Shown here: positions 8,710-19,488 of the stretch, piece by piece | Layout: the number at the start of each line of letters is the position of its first letter | How positions within the stretch are numbered: the first letter of the stretch is position 1 | The notes under the pieces: generated by a model | Database searches by the model: none | Seen by the model: the letters and a program-made list of their open reading frames with translations, nothing else | What the model was told of the DNA's origin: nothing | Translations under genes and position numbers: made by a program | Assembly (NCBI RefSeq): GCF_001896205.1 | Contig: NZ_MPNU01000001.1 | Location: 283,444-331,391, forward strand | Direction: 5' to 3' | Origin: Edwardsiella piscicida | GTDB lineage: Bacteria; Pseudomonadota; Gammaproteobacteria; Enterobacterales; Enterobacteriaceae | Length of the DNA stretch: 47,948 bases

Positions 8710-8740
8710 CGCGCCACCGGCCGATACCGACGGGTGGGTA

Positions 8741-8776
8741 AAGCAGGGGATGCGCTAACGGTCTCCCCTGCTTTTC
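8741..8776 (+). terminator. Hairpin between yqiA and parE
   Basis: A perfect ten-base stem, AAGCAGGGGA (8741-8750) with TCCCCTGCTT (8764-8773), has a 13-base loop and is followed by only two further T. It may act as a weak terminator, separating parE from the cpdA-yqiA unit. Confidence 0.55.
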
Positions 8777-8815
8777 CCATCTGATTGATAAACATCTACT
8801 TTTACGAATCATAAG

Positions 8816-10711
8816 ATGACGCAATCCAGCTATAACGCTGACGCCATTGAGGTGCTCAGCGGTCTTGAACCCGTGCGCCGCCGTCCGGGAATGTATACCG
8901 ATACCACCCGCCCCAACCATTTGGGACAGGAAGTGATCGATAACAGCGTTGATGAGGCGCTGGCCGGTCACGCGACGCGTATTGAGGTGATCCTGCACCC
9001 CGATCAGTCGCTCGAGGTGATCGATAACGGGCGCGGGATGCCGGTCGACATCCACCCGGAGGAGGGCGTTCCGGCCATTGAGCTGATCCTGTGCCGCCTG
9101 CACGCCGGGGGAAAATTCTCCAACAAGAACTACCAGTTTTCCGGCGGCCTGCACGGCGTGGGGATTTCGGTAGTCAACGCCCTGTCCCGCCGGGTCGAAG
9201 TGAGCGTACGCCGCGATGGCCAGATCTATCAGATGGCGTTTGAAAACGGTGAAAAGGTGGAGGATCTGCACGTCAGCGGCACGGTGGGGCGGCGTAATAC
9301 CGGCACCAGCGTACACTTCTGGCCCGATGCGCAGTTCTTTGACTCCGCCCGCTTCTCGGTTTCGCGTCTGACCCATTTGCTGAAGGCGAAAGCGGTGCTG
9401 TGTCCCGGCGTGGAGATCCTGTTCCGCGATCTGGTCAACGGCAGCGAACAGCGCTGGTGCTATCAGGATGGTCTGACCGACTATCTGATGGAGTCGGTCA
9501 ATGGGCTGGTGACGCTGCCGGAGCAGCCGTTTACCGGTACCTTTGCCTCCGATACCGAGGCGGTCGACTGGGCGCTGCTGTGGCTGCCGGAGGGCGGGGA
9601 GCTGCTGACGGAGAGCTACGTTAACCTGATACCGACCCCGCAGGGCGGAACCCACGTTAACGGCCTGCGTCAGGGGCTGCTGGATGCGATGCGTGAATTC
9701 TGCGAGTTCCGTAACCTGCTGCCGCGCGGCGTCAAGCTGACCGCCGACGACATCTGGGAGCGCTGCGCCTATGTGCTGTCGGTTAAAATGCAGGATCCGC
9801 AGTTTGCCGGGCAGACCAAAGAGCGTCTCTCCTCACGCCAATGCGCTGCCTTCGTCTCCGGGGTGGTCAAAGATGCCTTTAGCCTGTGGCTGAACCAAAA
9901 CGTGCAGTCGGCTGAGCTGCTGGCCGAGCTGGCGATCAACAGCGCCCAGCGCCGCATGCGCGCGGCAAAGAAGGTGGTGCGTAAGAAGCTGACCAGCGGG
10001 CCCGCGTTGCCGGGTAAGCTGGCGGACTGCAGCGCTCAGGATCTGAACCGCACCGAGCTGTTCCTGGTCGAAGGGGATTCGGCGGGCGGCTCGGCTAAGC
10101 AGGCGCGCGATCGTGAATATCAGGCGATCATGCCGCTGAAGGGAAAGATCCTGAATACCTGGGAGGTCTCTTCCGATGAGGTGCTGGCGTCGCAGGAGGT
10201 GCACGATATTTCGGTCGCTATCGGTATCGATCCGGACAGCGATGACCTCAGCCAGCTGCGCTACGGCAAAATCTGTATCCTGGCCGATGCGGATTCGGAT
10301 GGACTGCATATCGCCACGCTGCTGTGCGCGCTGTTCGTTCGCCATTTCCGCCCGCTGGTGCAGGCGGGTCACGTCTATGTCGCGATGCCGCCGCTGTACC
10401 GTATCGATCTCGGCAAAGAGGTGTTCTACGCCCTGAGCGAGGAAGAGAAGGCCGGGGTGCTGGAGCAGCTGAAACGCAAGAAAGGCAAACCCAACGTACA
10501 GCGCTTTAAAGGGCTGGGCGAGATGAACCCGCTGCAGCTGCGTGAAACCACGCTGGATCCCAATACTCGCCGTCTGGTACAGCTGACCATTGAGGATGAG
10601 GATATGGAGCGTACCGTTGCCGTCATGGATATGCTGCTGGCCAAAAAGCGCGCCGAAGATCGCCGCAACTGGCTGCAGGAAAACGGCAATCTGGCTGAGC
10701 TGGACGTGTGA
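8816..10711 (+). CDS. parE: ParE, topoisomerase IV subunit B
   Basis: ATPase subunit of topoisomerase IV, which decatenates daughter chromosomes together with ParC. It has 631 residues against 630 in E. coli. In order: GHKL ATPase domain with VIDNSVDEAL, NGRGMPVD and GGLHGVGISVVNAL; transducer domain; TOPRIM domain with EGDSAGGSA (from about 419) and ADADSDG (about 490-496); and the C-terminal QRFKGLGEMN block. All motifs are intact. parC begins 185 bp downstream and has its own candidate promoter. Confidence 0.98.
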   Translation: MTQSSYNADAIEVLSGLEPVRRRPGMYTDTTRPNHLGQEVIDNSVDEALAGHATRIEVILHPDQSLEVIDNGRGMPVDIHPEEGVPAIELILCRLHAGGKFSNKNYQFSGGLHGVGISVVNALSRRVEVSVRRDGQIYQMAFENGEKVEDLHVSGTVGRRNTGTSVHFWPDAQFFDSARFSVSRLTHLLKAKAVLCPGVEILFRDLVNGSEQRWCYQDGLTDYLMESVNGLVTLPEQPFTGTFASDTEAVDWALLWLPEGGELLTESYVNLIPTPQGGTHVNGLRQGLLDAMREFCEFRNLLPRGVKLTADDIWERCAYVLSVKMQDPQFAGQTKERLSSRQCAAFVSGVVKDAFSLWLNQNVQSAELLAELAINSAQRRMRAAKKVVRKKLTSGPALPGKLADCSAQDLNRTELFLVEGDSAGGSAKQARDREYQAIMPLKGKILNTWEVSSDEVLASQEVHDISVAIGIDPDSDDLSQLRYGKICILADADSDGLHIATLLCALFVRHFRPLVQAGHVYVAMPPLYRIDLGKEVFYALSEEEKAGVLEQLKRKKGKPNVQRFKGLGEMNPLQLRETTLDPNTRRLVQLTIEDEDMERTVAVMDMLLAKKRAEDRRNWLQENGNLAELDV

Positions 10712-10796
10712 CGCATCCCGCCATACATCCGACAGGCTGCCCGCGGGTGGCCTGTTCTGTTTTCTCCTTAAACGGCGCCGCCCTGCGCGACGCGCT

Positions 10797-10826
10797 GTGA
10801 CAGTCGGACAAAAAATACGTTACTAT
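10797..10826 (+). promoter_or_regulatory. Candidate sigma-70 promoter for parC
   Basis: GTGACA (10797-10802) and TACTAT (10821-10826) are separated by 18 bases and lie about 70 bp upstream of parC. The match is good but not tested. Confidence 0.45.
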
Positions 10827-10896
10827 CGCGGCCATTGCATGATTTTACTGCGATCGTCTGTCCTGCGGGACAGTGGCCGCGTCCAGAGGATGACCA

Positions 10897-13173
10897 ATGA
10901 GCGATCTGACTCATGACAACAGTGAGCGTGTAGCGCTCCATGCGTTTACTGAAGACGCCTATCTGCAATACTCCATGTACGTCATCATGGATCGCGCGTT
11001 GCCCTTTATCGGCGACGGGCTGAAGCCGGTTCAGCGCCGCATCGTGTATGCGATGTCTGAGCTGGGGCTATCCGCCAGCGCAAAATTTAAAAAGTCGGCG
11101 CGCACCGTCGGTGACGTGCTGGGTAAGTACCACCCCCACGGCGACAGCGCCTGCTATGAGGCGATGGTGCTGATGGCGCAGCCCTTCTCCTATCGCTATC
11201 CGCTGGTGGATGGGCAGGGGAACTGGGGGGCGCCGGACGATCCGAAATCGTTCGCGGCGATGCGTTATACCGAGTCACGTCTGTCGCGCTACGCGGAGAT
11301 TTTGCTCAGCGAACTGGGTCAGGGCACGGTGGACTATGTCGCCAACTTCGACGGCACGCTGCAGGAGCCGAAATTCCTGCCGGCGCGGCTGCCCAATATC
11401 CTGCTGAACGGCACGACCGGCATCGCGGTCGGCATGGCGACGGATATTCCACCGCACAACGCGCGTGAGGTCGCGGCGGCGCTGGTGGCTCTGCTGGACA
11501 ATCCGCAGAGCTCGCTGGACGATCTGCTGACGCACATTCAGGGGCCGGATTTCCCGACCGAGGCAGAAATCATCACGCCGCGTGACGAGATCCGTAAGAT
11601 CTACCGCACCGGTCGCGGATCGGTACGCATGCGGGCGGTATGGCGCAAAGAAGAGAGCGAGATCGTGATCAGCGCGCTGCCGCATCAGACCTCCGGCGCC
11701 AAAGTGCTGGAGCAGATAGCCAGCCAGATGCGCGCGAAGAAGCTGCCGATGGTCGACGATTTGCGCGATGAGTCGGATCATGAAAACCCGACCCGTCTGG
11801 TGATCGTACCGCGCTCGAACCGAGTCGATCTCGATCAGCTGATGAATCACCTGTTCGCCACCACCGATCTGGAAAAAAGCTACCGTATCAACATGAACAT
11901 GATCGGTCTGGATCGGCGTCCGGCGGTGAAAGATCTGCGTGAGATCCTCAGCGAGTGGCTGAGCTACCGCCGTGAGACGGTGCGTCGCCGCCTGAACTAC
12001 CGTCTGGAGAAGGTGCTGAAGCGCCTGCATATTCTAGAGGGTCTGCTGTGCGCGTTTTTGAATATCGACGAGGTGATCCACATCATCCGCAGCGAGGATG
12101 AGCCCAAGCCGGTGCTGGTGGCGCGCTTTGGCCTCAGCGATACCCAGGCTGAGGCGATTCTGGAGCTCAAGCTGCGTCACCTGGCCCGTCTGGAAGAGGT
12201 GAAGATCCGGGGCGAACAGGACGCGCTGGCGCAGGAGCGGGATCGCCTGCAGACGCTGCTGGCCTCCGAGCGTAAGCTGGGCACGCTGATCAAGAAAGAG
12301 ATCATGGCGGATGCCGAAACGTACGGCGACGCACGGCGTTCGCCGCTGCAAGAGCGTTCTGAAGCGCGGGCGATGAGCGAGCACGACTTTGTCCCGAGCG
12401 AACCGGTGACCATCGTCCTGTCTGAAGGGGGCTGGGTGCGCAGCGCCAAGGGGCATGATATTGATCCGAGCGGGCTGAACTATAAGGCCGGCGACGCTTT
12501 CCGCGCCGCCGCGCGCGGCAAGAGCAACCAGCCGGTGGTCTTTATCGACTCCAGCGGACGCAGCTATGCCCTCGATCCGCTGACGCTGCCGTCGGCGCGC
12601 GGGCAGGGTGAGCCGCTGACCGGTAAGCTGACGCCGCCGCCGGGGGCAACCATCGAACACGTACTGATGGCCGCGGACAATCAGAAGCTGCTGATGGCCT
12701 CCGACGCCGGCTATGGCTTTGTCTGCACCTTTAGCGATCTGGTCGCGCGCAACCGCGCAGGCAAGGCCATGCTGACGCTGCCGGAAAATGCCAAGGTGCT
12801 GACGCCGCTGGAGATTAACGGTGACGATGACATGCTATTGGCCATTACCGAGGCCGGACGGATGCTGATGTTCCCGGTGCACGATCTGCCGCAGCTCTCC
12901 AAGGGCAAGGGGAATAAGATCGTCTCCATCCCCGCGGCACAGGCCGCTGCCGGTGAGGATACGCTGAAATGGCTGCTGGTGCTGGCGCCGCAGACATCGC
13001 TGACGCTGCATGTCGGTAAGCGTAAACTGGTGATGAAGCCGCAGGATTTGCAGAAGTTCCGCGCCGAACGCGGGCGTAAGGGAACCCTGCTGCCGCGGGG
13101 GCTGCAGCGCATTGAGCGGGTGGATGTGGATGCGCCGCAGTCGCTGCGTCTGGACGCCGACGGCGACGCGTAA
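10897..13173 (+). CDS. parC: ParC, topoisomerase IV subunit A
   Basis: DNA-cleaving subunit of topoisomerase IV. It has 758 residues against 752 in E. coli; the N terminus is four residues longer. The catalytic tyrosine is Y124 in AMRYTES. The quinolone-determining positions equivalent to E. coli S80 and E84 are S84 and E88 in HGDSACYE, both wild type, so no classical ParC resistance change is present. The C-terminal beta-pinwheel region includes the repeated GWVRSAKGH and GRSYA-type blades. The gene leads the parC-plsC-ftsP cluster found in E. coli in the same order. Confidence 0.98.
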   Translation: MSDLTHDNSERVALHAFTEDAYLQYSMYVIMDRALPFIGDGLKPVQRRIVYAMSELGLSASAKFKKSARTVGDVLGKYHPHGDSACYEAMVLMAQPFSYRYPLVDGQGNWGAPDDPKSFAAMRYTESRLSRYAEILLSELGQGTVDYVANFDGTLQEPKFLPARLPNILLNGTTGIAVGMATDIPPHNAREVAAALVALLDNPQSSLDDLLTHIQGPDFPTEAEIITPRDEIRKIYRTGRGSVRMRAVWRKEESEIVISALPHQTSGAKVLEQIASQMRAKKLPMVDDLRDESDHENPTRLVIVPRSNRVDLDQLMNHLFATTDLEKSYRINMNMIGLDRRPAVKDLREILSEWLSYRRETVRRRLNYRLEKVLKRLHILEGLLCAFLNIDEVIHIIRSEDEPKPVLVARFGLSDTQAEAILELKLRHLARLEEVKIRGEQDALAQERDRLQTLLASERKLGTLIKKEIMADAETYGDARRSPLQERSEARAMSEHDFVPSEPVTIVLSEGGWVRSAKGHDIDPSGLNYKAGDAFRAAARGKSNQPVVFIDSSGRSYALDPLTLPSARGQGEPLTGKLTPPPGATIEHVLMAADNQKLLMASDAGYGFVCTFSDLVARNRAGKAMLTLPENAKVLTPLEINGDDDMLLAITEAGRMLMFPVHDLPQLSKGKGNKIVSIPAAQAAAGEDTLKWLLVLAPQTSLTLHVGKRKLVMKPQDLQKFRAERGRKGTLLPRGLQRIERVDVDAPQSLRLDADGDA

Positions 13174-13179
13174 TTCCAA

Positions 13180-13197
13180 GGCCGCCCAGCGGCGGCC
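13180..13197 (+). other. GC hairpin between parC and plsC
   Basis: GGCCGCC (13180-13186) pairs with GGCGGCC (13191-13197) round a CAGC loop. No T run follows, so it is more likely an mRNA-stabilising or processing structure than a terminator. Confidence 0.4.
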
Positions 13198-13263
13198 GAA
13201 GAGGGCCTGCGCCGCGGCGACCGCGCCGGGCGTGTGGCCCGCTATTCTGTTTATGAGGTTGTT

Positions 13264-14007
13264 ATGCTATTCATTTTCCGGGTCATACTGATCACGCTGC
13301 TGTGTCTCGTCATCTGCATTGTCGGCTCGCTGTATTGCCTGTTCAGCCCGCGCAACCCGCGCCACGTCGCGCGCTTTGGCCACTGGTTCGGCCGCTTATC
13401 GCCGCTGTTTGGCCTGAAGGTTGAAACGCGTCTGCCGCCGGACGCCGCGACCTATGGCAACGCTATCTATATCGCCAACCATCAGAACAACTACGACATG
13501 GTGACCGCCTCGAATGCGGTGCAGCCGAACACGGTGACCGTCGGTAAAAAGAGCCTGGCCTGGATCCCTTTCTTTGGGCAGCTGTACTGGCTGACCGGTA
13601 ACCTGCTGATCGACCGTAAGAACCGTACCAAGGCGCACAATACCATCGCCGCCGTAGTGGAGCAGTTCCGTACCCGTCGCATCTCATTCTGGATGTTCCC
13701 CGAGGGGACCCGCAGCCGCGGGCGCGGCCTGATGCCGTTTAAAACCGGGGCATTCCACGCGGCGCTGGCCGCCGGGGTGCCTATCGTGCCGATCTGCGTC
13801 TCCAGCACCCACGATAAGGTGAAGCTCAATCGCTGGAATAATGGCGTGGTGATCGTGGAGATGCTGCCGCCGATCGATACCAGCCGCTGGGGTAAAGATC
13901 AGGTGCGTGAGCTGGCTGAACACTGTCGTACCCTGATGGCCGAAAAGATAGAGCAGCTGGATGCCGAAGTCGCGGCGCGCGAGGCGCAGGCGGGTAAACG
14001 CGCCTGA
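13264..14007 (+). CDS. plsC: PlsC, 1-acyl-glycerol-3-phosphate acyltransferase
   Basis: Inner-membrane enzyme that acylates lysophosphatidic acid to phosphatidic acid, the second acylation in phospholipid synthesis; the first enzyme, PlsB, is at 36780-39236. The ATG at 13264, preceded by GAGG, gives 247 residues (E. coli 245) beginning MLFIFR; an upstream in-frame start at 13234 would add ten residues not seen in the family. One or two membrane helices lie near the N terminus. The acyltransferase motifs HX4D (H73-D78 in HQNNYD) and FPEGTR (145-150) are present. It sits 90 bp after parC and 48 bp before ftsP. Confidence 0.96.
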   Translation: MLFIFRVILITLLCLVICIVGSLYCLFSPRNPRHVARFGHWFGRLSPLFGLKVETRLPPDAATYGNAIYIANHQNNYDMVTASNAVQPNTVTVGKKSLAWIPFFGQLYWLTGNLLIDRKNRTKAHNTIAAVVEQFRTRRISFWMFPEGTRSRGRGLMPFKTGAFHAALAAGVPIVPICVSSTHDKVKLNRWNNGVVIVEMLPPIDTSRWGKDQVRELAEHCRTLMAEKIEQLDAEVAAREAQAGKRA

Positions 14008-14055
14008 CGTCGGCGTGGTCTGGCCGGACGCTATTTTTGATTTACGGGAGAAGTT

Positions 14056-15474
14056 ATGTCACTCAGTCGACGTCGGTTTATTCAGGCCTCCGGGCTGGCG
14101 CTGTGCGCCGGCGGACTGCCGCTACAGGCTCGGGCGAGTGGGGCGCAGGCCGTGCTGCCGGTGCCGCCGTTGTTGGAATCACGCCGCGGTCAGCCGCTGT
14201 TTCTGTCGCTGGAGCGTACGCATTGGGCCTTCATGGGGGGGCGCAAAGTGGGCACCTGGGGCGTGAACGGCGTATATCTGGGGCCGACGGTCAGGGTGCA
14301 CAGCGGTGACGATGTGAAGCTGATCTACAGCAACCGGTTGAGCGAGTCCGTAGCGATGGAGGTCGCCGGTCTGCTGGTGCCCGGCCCTCTGGCCGGGGGG
14401 CCCGCGCGCCAGATGTCGCCCGGGGTCGATTGGTCTCCGGTTCTGCCCATTCGCCAGGCGGCGGCGACGCTGTGGTATCACGCGGATACGCCGCGGCATA
14501 TGGCGCCCCAGGTCTATAGTGGCCTGGCCGGCCTATGGCTGGTGGAGGATCAGTACAGCAAGAATGCACCGCTGCCGAATCACTATGGGGTGGATGATTT
14601 TCCGCTGATCCTGCAGGACAAGCGTCTGGATAACTTTGGGGTTCCCGAATACGATCCCCCCTCTTCCGGCGGTTTTCTGGGCGATACCCTGCTGGTCAAT
14701 GGCGTACAGGACCCTTATGTTGAGGTATCGCGCGGATGGGTACGCCTACGCCTGCTCAACGCCTCCAACGCGCGCCGCTACCTGCTGCAGCTCTCCGATG
14801 GGCGACCCTTCTTCGTGATCGCCAGCGATCAGGGGCTGCTGCCGGCGCCGCTGCAGGCCGACACCCTGCCGCTGGCGCCGGGCGAGCGCCGGGAGGTGCT
14901 GATCGACATGAGCAAAGGCGAGGAGATCTCTATCACGGCCGGCGAGGCCGCCGGGATAATGGATCGCCTGCGCGGGCTGTTTGAACCGTCGTCGATGCTG
15001 GTGTCTACCCGGGTGTTGACCCTGCGTCCTACCGGGCTGCTGCCGCTAATGACCGATACCCTGCCGGCGCGTCTGGCCGCCGATCCGCTGCCGGAGGGGG
15101 ACGTCGTCAATAACCGCAGCATCATGCTGGGCAGTGCCTCCAGTCCGGGGATTAACGGGGCGCTGTGGGATCCGGGGCGTATCGATGTACAGGCGCGCCA
15201 AGGTACCTGGGAGCGTTGGACGGTGCGCGCCGATACGCCGCAGTCTTTCTACATTCAGGGGGCCCAGTTCCTGGTGAAAAGCGTCAACAACGCGCCGCCG
15301 CTGGTGGAGGATCGCGGCTGGAAAGACAGCGTCTGGGTTGACGGCGAAGTCTCGCTGCTGGTCTATTTCCCGCAGCCCTCATCCGAACACTTTCCGTTTC
15401 TGTTCTACAGTGGAACCCTGGAGCTGGCCGATCGCGGTAGCGTCGGCCAGATGGTGGTTCAGCCCGCCCAATAG
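14056..15474 (+). CDS. ftsP: FtsP (SufI), Tat-exported cell-division protein
   Basis: Periplasmic multicopper-oxidase-like protein that stabilises the divisome under stress. It has 472 residues (E. coli 470). The N terminus carries a twin-arginine signal, SRRRFIQ (4-10), followed by a hydrophobic stretch and an ARA-type cleavage region near residue 27. Three cupredoxin-like domains follow, but I do not see the full set of copper-ligand HCH motifs, as expected for this non-oxidase member. It is the last gene of parC-plsC-ftsP; a strong hairpin follows. Confidence 0.95.
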   Translation: MSLSRRRFIQASGLALCAGGLPLQARASGAQAVLPVPPLLESRRGQPLFLSLERTHWAFMGGRKVGTWGVNGVYLGPTVRVHSGDDVKLIYSNRLSESVAMEVAGLLVPGPLAGGPARQMSPGVDWSPVLPIRQAAATLWYHADTPRHMAPQVYSGLAGLWLVEDQYSKNAPLPNHYGVDDFPLILQDKRLDNFGVPEYDPPSSGGFLGDTLLVNGVQDPYVEVSRGWVRLRLLNASNARRYLLQLSDGRPFFVIASDQGLLPAPLQADTLPLAPGERREVLIDMSKGEEISITAGEAAGIMDRLRGLFEPSSMLVSTRVLTLRPTGLLPLMTDTLPARLAADPLPEGDVVNNRSIMLGSASSPGINGALWDPGRIDVQARQGTWERWTVRADTPQSFYIQGAQFLVKSVNNAPPLVEDRGWKDSVWVDGEVSLLVYFPQPSSEHFPFLFYSGTLELADRGSVGQMVVQPAQ

Positions 15475-15484
15475 CGGTCGATCT

Positions 15485-15516
15485 CCCCCGCGGGCGCAGT
15501 GCGCCGTTCGCGGGGG
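15485..15516 (+). terminator. Nested GC hairpin after ftsP
   Basis: CCCCCGCG (15485-15492) pairs with CGCGGGGG (15509-15516), with an inner palindrome GGCGCAGTGCGCC (15493-15505). There is no T run, so if it ends the ftsP transcript it may need help or may act as a 3' stabiliser. Confidence 0.4.
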
Positions 15517-15620
15517 TGTCCATTGCGGCGCACGCTTTAGCGCCTACGCGCCGGATCCTTCCCCTACGTCGTCGCGTGATGCTGACGATCTCCCCCGCCA
15601 TTCCTCCGCCCTCCGCTACA

Positions 15621-15633
15621 TGAAAAAGCCTCA
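15621..15633 (+). promoter_or_regulatory. Candidate MetR box upstream of metH
   Basis: TGAAAAAGCCTCA matches the MetR pattern TGAA-N5-TTCA at seven of eight positions and lies about 135 bp before the metH start. MetR activates metH in E. coli. A single site with one mismatch is weak evidence. Confidence 0.35.
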
Positions 15634-15757
15634 ACTGCCGCGCCGTCGCTATCCACTTCAGCTGTGCTAGGATGGAAAAAACGGCGGTTTTGCGGGTAAA
15701 ACCGTCAGCGGGCTTATCGGGCAGCGTGCTGCCGACATGACGGGACAAGGAGTGAGT

Positions 15758-18700
15758 GTGAATACGACGCTTGAACGGTTGCGCCGCCGGCTGGAGAAAC
15801 GGATTTTGGTGTTGGATGGCGGCATGGGAACCATGATCCAGCGTTACGGGCTGAGCGAACAGGATTTCCGCGCCGAACGCTTTGCCGATTGGCCCTGCGA
15901 TCTGAAGGGAAACAACGATCTGCTGGCGCTGACCCGCCCCGATATCATCAGCGCGATTCATTATGCCTACCTGGAGGCGGGCGCCGACATTCTGGAAACC
16001 AACACCTTTAACGCAACGCGCATCGCCATGGCGGACTACCGCATGGAGGCGCTGGCGCCGGAGATAAATTATCGGGCCGCCTGCCTTGCGCGGGCCTGTG
16101 CCGACGAGTGGACGGCGCGCACGCCGCACCAGCCGCGCTTCGTGGCGGGCGTGCTGGGGCCGACCAACCGTACGGCGTCGATCTCGCCGGAGGTCAACGA
16201 TCCCGCCTGTCGCAATATTACTTTCGATCAGCTGGTGGCGGCCTATTGCGAGTCGGCGCGGGCGCTGATTGAGGGCGGCGTCGATCTGCTGATGATCGAA
16301 ACCGTCTTTGATACCCTGAATGCCAAGGCGGCGGTTTATGCGCTGGAGTGCGAGTTTGCCGCGCTGGGCGTCACGCTGCCGGTGATGATCTCCGGCACCA
16401 TTACCGATGCCTCCGGGCGTACCCTGTCGGGGCAGACGACCGAGGCGTTTTATAACGCCCTGCGCCACGCCCGTCCGCTCTCTTTCGGTCTGAACTGCGC
16501 TCTGGGCCCGGAGGATCTGCGCCAGTACGTGGCGGAGCTGTCCCGGGTCGCCGAGTGCCACGTCAGCGCCCACCCCAACGCCGGGCTGCCCAATGCCTTT
16601 GGCGAGTATGATCTCTCGCCGCAGGCGATGGCGCAGCAGATTGCCGAATGGGCCCGCGCGGGCTACCTGAATATCGTCGGCGGCTGCTGCGGTACCACGC
16701 CGGAGCACATTGCCGCCATCAGCCGGGCGGTGCAGGGCATCACACCGCGCGCCCTTCCCACGCTGCCGGTGGCCTGCCGTCTGTCCGGTCTGGAGCCGCT
16801 GACGATCGATGAAACGAGTCTGTTCGTCAACGTGGGCGAACGCACCAACGTGACCGGCTCTGCTAAATTTAAGCGACTGATTAAAGAGAATAAATATGAT
16901 GAGGCGCTGGACGTGGCACGTCAGCAGGTGGCGAGCGGCGCGCAGATCATCGATATCAATATGGATGAGGGCATGCTGGATGCCGAGGCGGCGATGGTCC
17001 GCTTCCTCAACCTGATTGCCGGCGAGCCGGATATCGCCCGGGTGCCCCTGATGATCGACTCCTCCCGCTGGTCGGTGATCGAGGCGGGGCTGAAGTGCAT
17101 CCAGGGGAAAGGCATCGTCAACTCGCTCTCTCTTAAAGAGGGAGAGGCGAACTTTCTGGAGCACGCCCGTCAGGTTCGCCGCTTTGGCGCCGCGCTGGTG
17201 GTGATGGCCTTCGATGAGCAGGGGCAGGCGGATACCCGAGAGCGTAAGGTGGCCATCTGCCGTCGCGCCTATCAGTTGCTGACCGAGCGCATCGGTTTCC
17301 CGCCTGAAGACATCATCTTTGACCCCAATATTTTTGCCGTGGCCACTGGCATTGAGGAGCACAGTAACTATGCCGTCGATTTTATCGCATCCTGCGCGGA
17401 GATTAAGGCGCAATTACCCCACGCCCTGATCTCCGGCGGGGTGTCGAACGTCTCTTTTTCCTTCCGCGGTAACGAGGCGGTGCGAGAGGCGATCCACGCG
17501 GTCTTTCTGTATCACGCGATTCGCCACGGCATGGACATGGGGATCGTTAACGCCGGACAGCTGGCTATCTATGACGACCTGCCGGACGATCTGCGTACGG
17601 CGGCCGAGGCGGTGATCCTGAACCAGAGCCCCGACGCCACCGATCGCCTGCTGGCGCTGGCGGAGCGCTACCGCGACACGCAGGGCAGCGCGCAGGCGGA
17701 GGCGCAGCAGGCCGAGTGGCGCAGCTGGCCGGTGGCCCAGCGCCTGGAGTATGCCTTGGTCAAGGGCATCGGCGAGTTCATTGCGCAGGATACCGAGGCG
17801 GCGCGTCTGGAGGCCGACAGGCCGATTGCGGTGATCGAAGGGCCGCTGATGGCGGGGATGAACCGGGTCGGCGATCTGTTTGGCGACGGTAAGATGTTTC
17901 TGCCGCAGGTGGTGAAGTCGGCGCGCGTGATGAAGCAGGCGGTGGCCTATCTGTCTCCGTTTATCGAGGCCAGCAAGCAGCGCGGCAGCAGCGCCGGTAA
18001 GGTGCTGCTGGCGACGGTGAAGGGCGACGTGCACGATATCGGCAAGAATATCGTCGGCGTAGTGCTGCAGTGCAATAACTATGAAATTATCGATCTGGGG
18101 GTGATGGTGCCCGCCGAGCGAATCCTGCGGGTGGCGCGCGAGGAGCGGGTCGATATCATCGGGCTGTCGGGGCTGATCACCCCCTCGCTGGATGAAATGG
18201 TCAACGTGGCCAGCGAAATGGAGCGGCAGGGGTTCACGCTGCCGCTGCTGATCGGCGGGGCGACGACCTCCAAGGCGCATACGGCGGTGAAGATTGCGCC
18301 CGCCTACGGCGGGCCGACGGTCTATGTGCAGAACGCGTCGCGCACCGTCGGCGTGGTGGCCGCCCTCCTGTCGGAGGCGCAGCGGGGTCCGTTTATCGAA
18401 CGGACGCGCCGGGAGTATGAGGCGGCTCGTGCCCAGCATGGTCGCCAGACGCCGCGCACGCCGCCGGTGACGCTGGCGCAGGCGCGCGCCAATGGCGTCG
18501 TCACCGACTGGTCAGCCTGTCCGCCGCCGGTGCCGCAGCGCTTAGGGGTACAGACGGTGCAGCCGGGGATTGCGCGTCTGCGCGACTATATCGACTGGAC
18601 GCCGTTTTTCCTCACCTGGTCATTGGCCGGGAAATACCCGCGGATCCTGCAGGATGAGGTGGTCGGTGAGGAGGCGCGGCGCCTGCTCGCGGATGCCAAT

Positions 18701-19441
18701 GGGTTACTGGATAGGCTGGAGGCGTCCGGTAGTCTGACGCCGCGCGGGGTGTTCGGCCTGTTCGCGGCGAACCGGCGGGGGGACGATGTGCTGATTTACC
18801 GCGACGAGAGCCGCCGCGAGGTGCTGGCCGTCAGCCACCATCTGCGCCAGCAGAGCGATAAACGCGCGGGGCCCAACTACTGCCTGGCTGACTTTGTCGC
18901 CGCCGCGGATGAGGGGATCGCTGACTATATCGGCGCCTTTGCCGTGACCGGCGGGCTGGAGGAGGAGGCGCTGGCGCAGGCCTTTGATGCGCAGCACGAT
19001 GACTACCATAAAATCATGGTGAAGGCGTTAGCGGATCGTCTGGCGGAGGCCTTTGCCGAATACCTGCATCAGCAGGTGCGCAAAGTGCACTGGGGCTATG
19101 CCGCCGATGAGGCGCTGGACAACGAGCAGCTGATCCGCGAAAACTATCGCGGCATTCGCCCGGCGCCGGGCTATCCGGCCTGTCCGGAGCACAGTGAAAA
19201 GGCCACGCTGTGGCGTCTTTTAGACGTCGAACGCCACACCGGCATGCGGCTGACGGAGTCTTACGCGATGTGGCCGGGCGCCTCGGTGTCCGGCTGGTAC
19301 TTCAGCCACCCTCACAGCAAGTACTTTGCCGTCGCGCGCGTGCAGCGCGATCAGGTGGCGGACTATGCCGCGCGTAAAGGGATGACGCTGGCGGAGGCCG
19401 AGCGTTGGCTAGCGCCCAATCTGGGCTATGAGGTGGCGTGA
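15758..19441 (+). CDS. metH: MetH, cobalamin-dependent methionine synthase
   Basis: Transfers the methyl group of 5-methyltetrahydrofolate through cobalamin to homocysteine. The GTG at 15758 is chosen: AAGGAG (15747-15752) lies five bases upstream, and the product has 1227 residues, exactly the E. coli length, with [10 protein letters not shown] in register. The ATG at 15737 would put the ribosome site inside the gene. Domains in order: homocysteine domain with zinc cysteines in NCALG (about 247) and GGCCGTT (about 310-311); folate domain with [11 protein letters not shown]; cobalamin domain with DVHDIGKN, whose lower-ligand histidine is H759; C-terminal activation domain with [12 protein letters not shown]. 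In E. coli iclR precedes metH; here ftsP does. Confidence 0.98.
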   Translation: MNTTLERLRRRLEKRILVLDGGMGTMIQRYGLSEQDFRAERFADWPCDLKGNNDLLALTRPDIISAIHYAYLEAGADILETNTFNATRIAMADYRMEALAPEINYRAACLARACADEWTARTPHQPRFVAGVLGPTNRTASISPEVNDPACRNITFDQLVAAYCESARALIEGGVDLLMIETVFDTLNAKAAVYALECEFAALGVTLPVMISGTITDASGRTLSGQTTEAFYNALRHARPLSFGLNCALGPEDLRQYVAELSRVAECHVSAHPNAGLPNAFGEYDLSPQAMAQQIAEWARAGYLNIVGGCCGTTPEHIAAISRAVQGITPRALPTLPVACRLSGLEPLTIDETSLFVNVGERTNVTGSAKFKRLIKENKYDEALDVARQQVASGAQIIDINMDEGMLDAEAAMVRFLNLIAGEPDIARVPLMIDSSRWSVIEAGLKCIQGKGIVNSLSLKEGEANFLEHARQVRRFGAALVVMAFDEQGQADTRERKVAICRRAYQLLTERIGFPPEDIIFDPNIFAVATGIEEHSNYAVDFIASCAEIKAQLPHALISGGVSNVSFSFRGNEAVREAIHAVFLYHAIRHGMDMGIVNAGQLAIYDDLPDDLRTAAEAVILNQSPDATDRLLALAERYRDTQGSAQAEAQQAEWRSWPVAQRLEYALVKGIGEFIAQDTEAARLEADRPIAVIEGPLMAGMNRVGDLFGDGKMFLPQVVKSARVMKQAVAYLSPFIEASKQRGSSAGKVLLATVKGDVHDIGKNIVGVVLQCNNYEIIDLGVMVPAERILRVAREERVDIIGLSGLITPSLDEMVNVASEMERQGFTLPLLIGGATTSKAHTAVKIAPAYGGPTVYVQNASRTVGVVAALLSEAQRGPFIERTRREYEAARAQHGRQTPRTPPVTLAQARANGVVTDWSACPPPVPQRLGVQTVQPGIARLRDYIDWTPFFLTWSLAGKYPRILQDEVVGEEARRLLADANGLLDRLEASGSLTPRGVFGLFAANRRGDDVLIYRDESRREVLAVSHHLRQQSDKRAGPNYCLADFVAAADEGIADYIGAFAVTGGLEEEALAQAFDAQHDDYHKIMVKALADRLAEAFAEYLHQQVRKVHWGYAADEALDNEQLIRENYRGIRPAPGYPACPEHSEKATLWRLLDVERHTGMRLTESYAMWPGASVSGWYFSHPHSKYFAVARVQRDQVADYAARKGMTLAEAERWLAPNLGYEVA

Positions 19442-19488
19442 GCTCTCGCGTATCCGGCCCAAGAGGGCCGGATGACCGCCCCGCCGGG

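Noticed and set aside
15284-17413. A 709-codon open frame on the minus strand opposite ftsP and metH
   Set aside because: It lies wholly opposite two well-conserved genes, has a composition of R, H, Q and G typical of GC-rich shadow frames, and shows no family motif.
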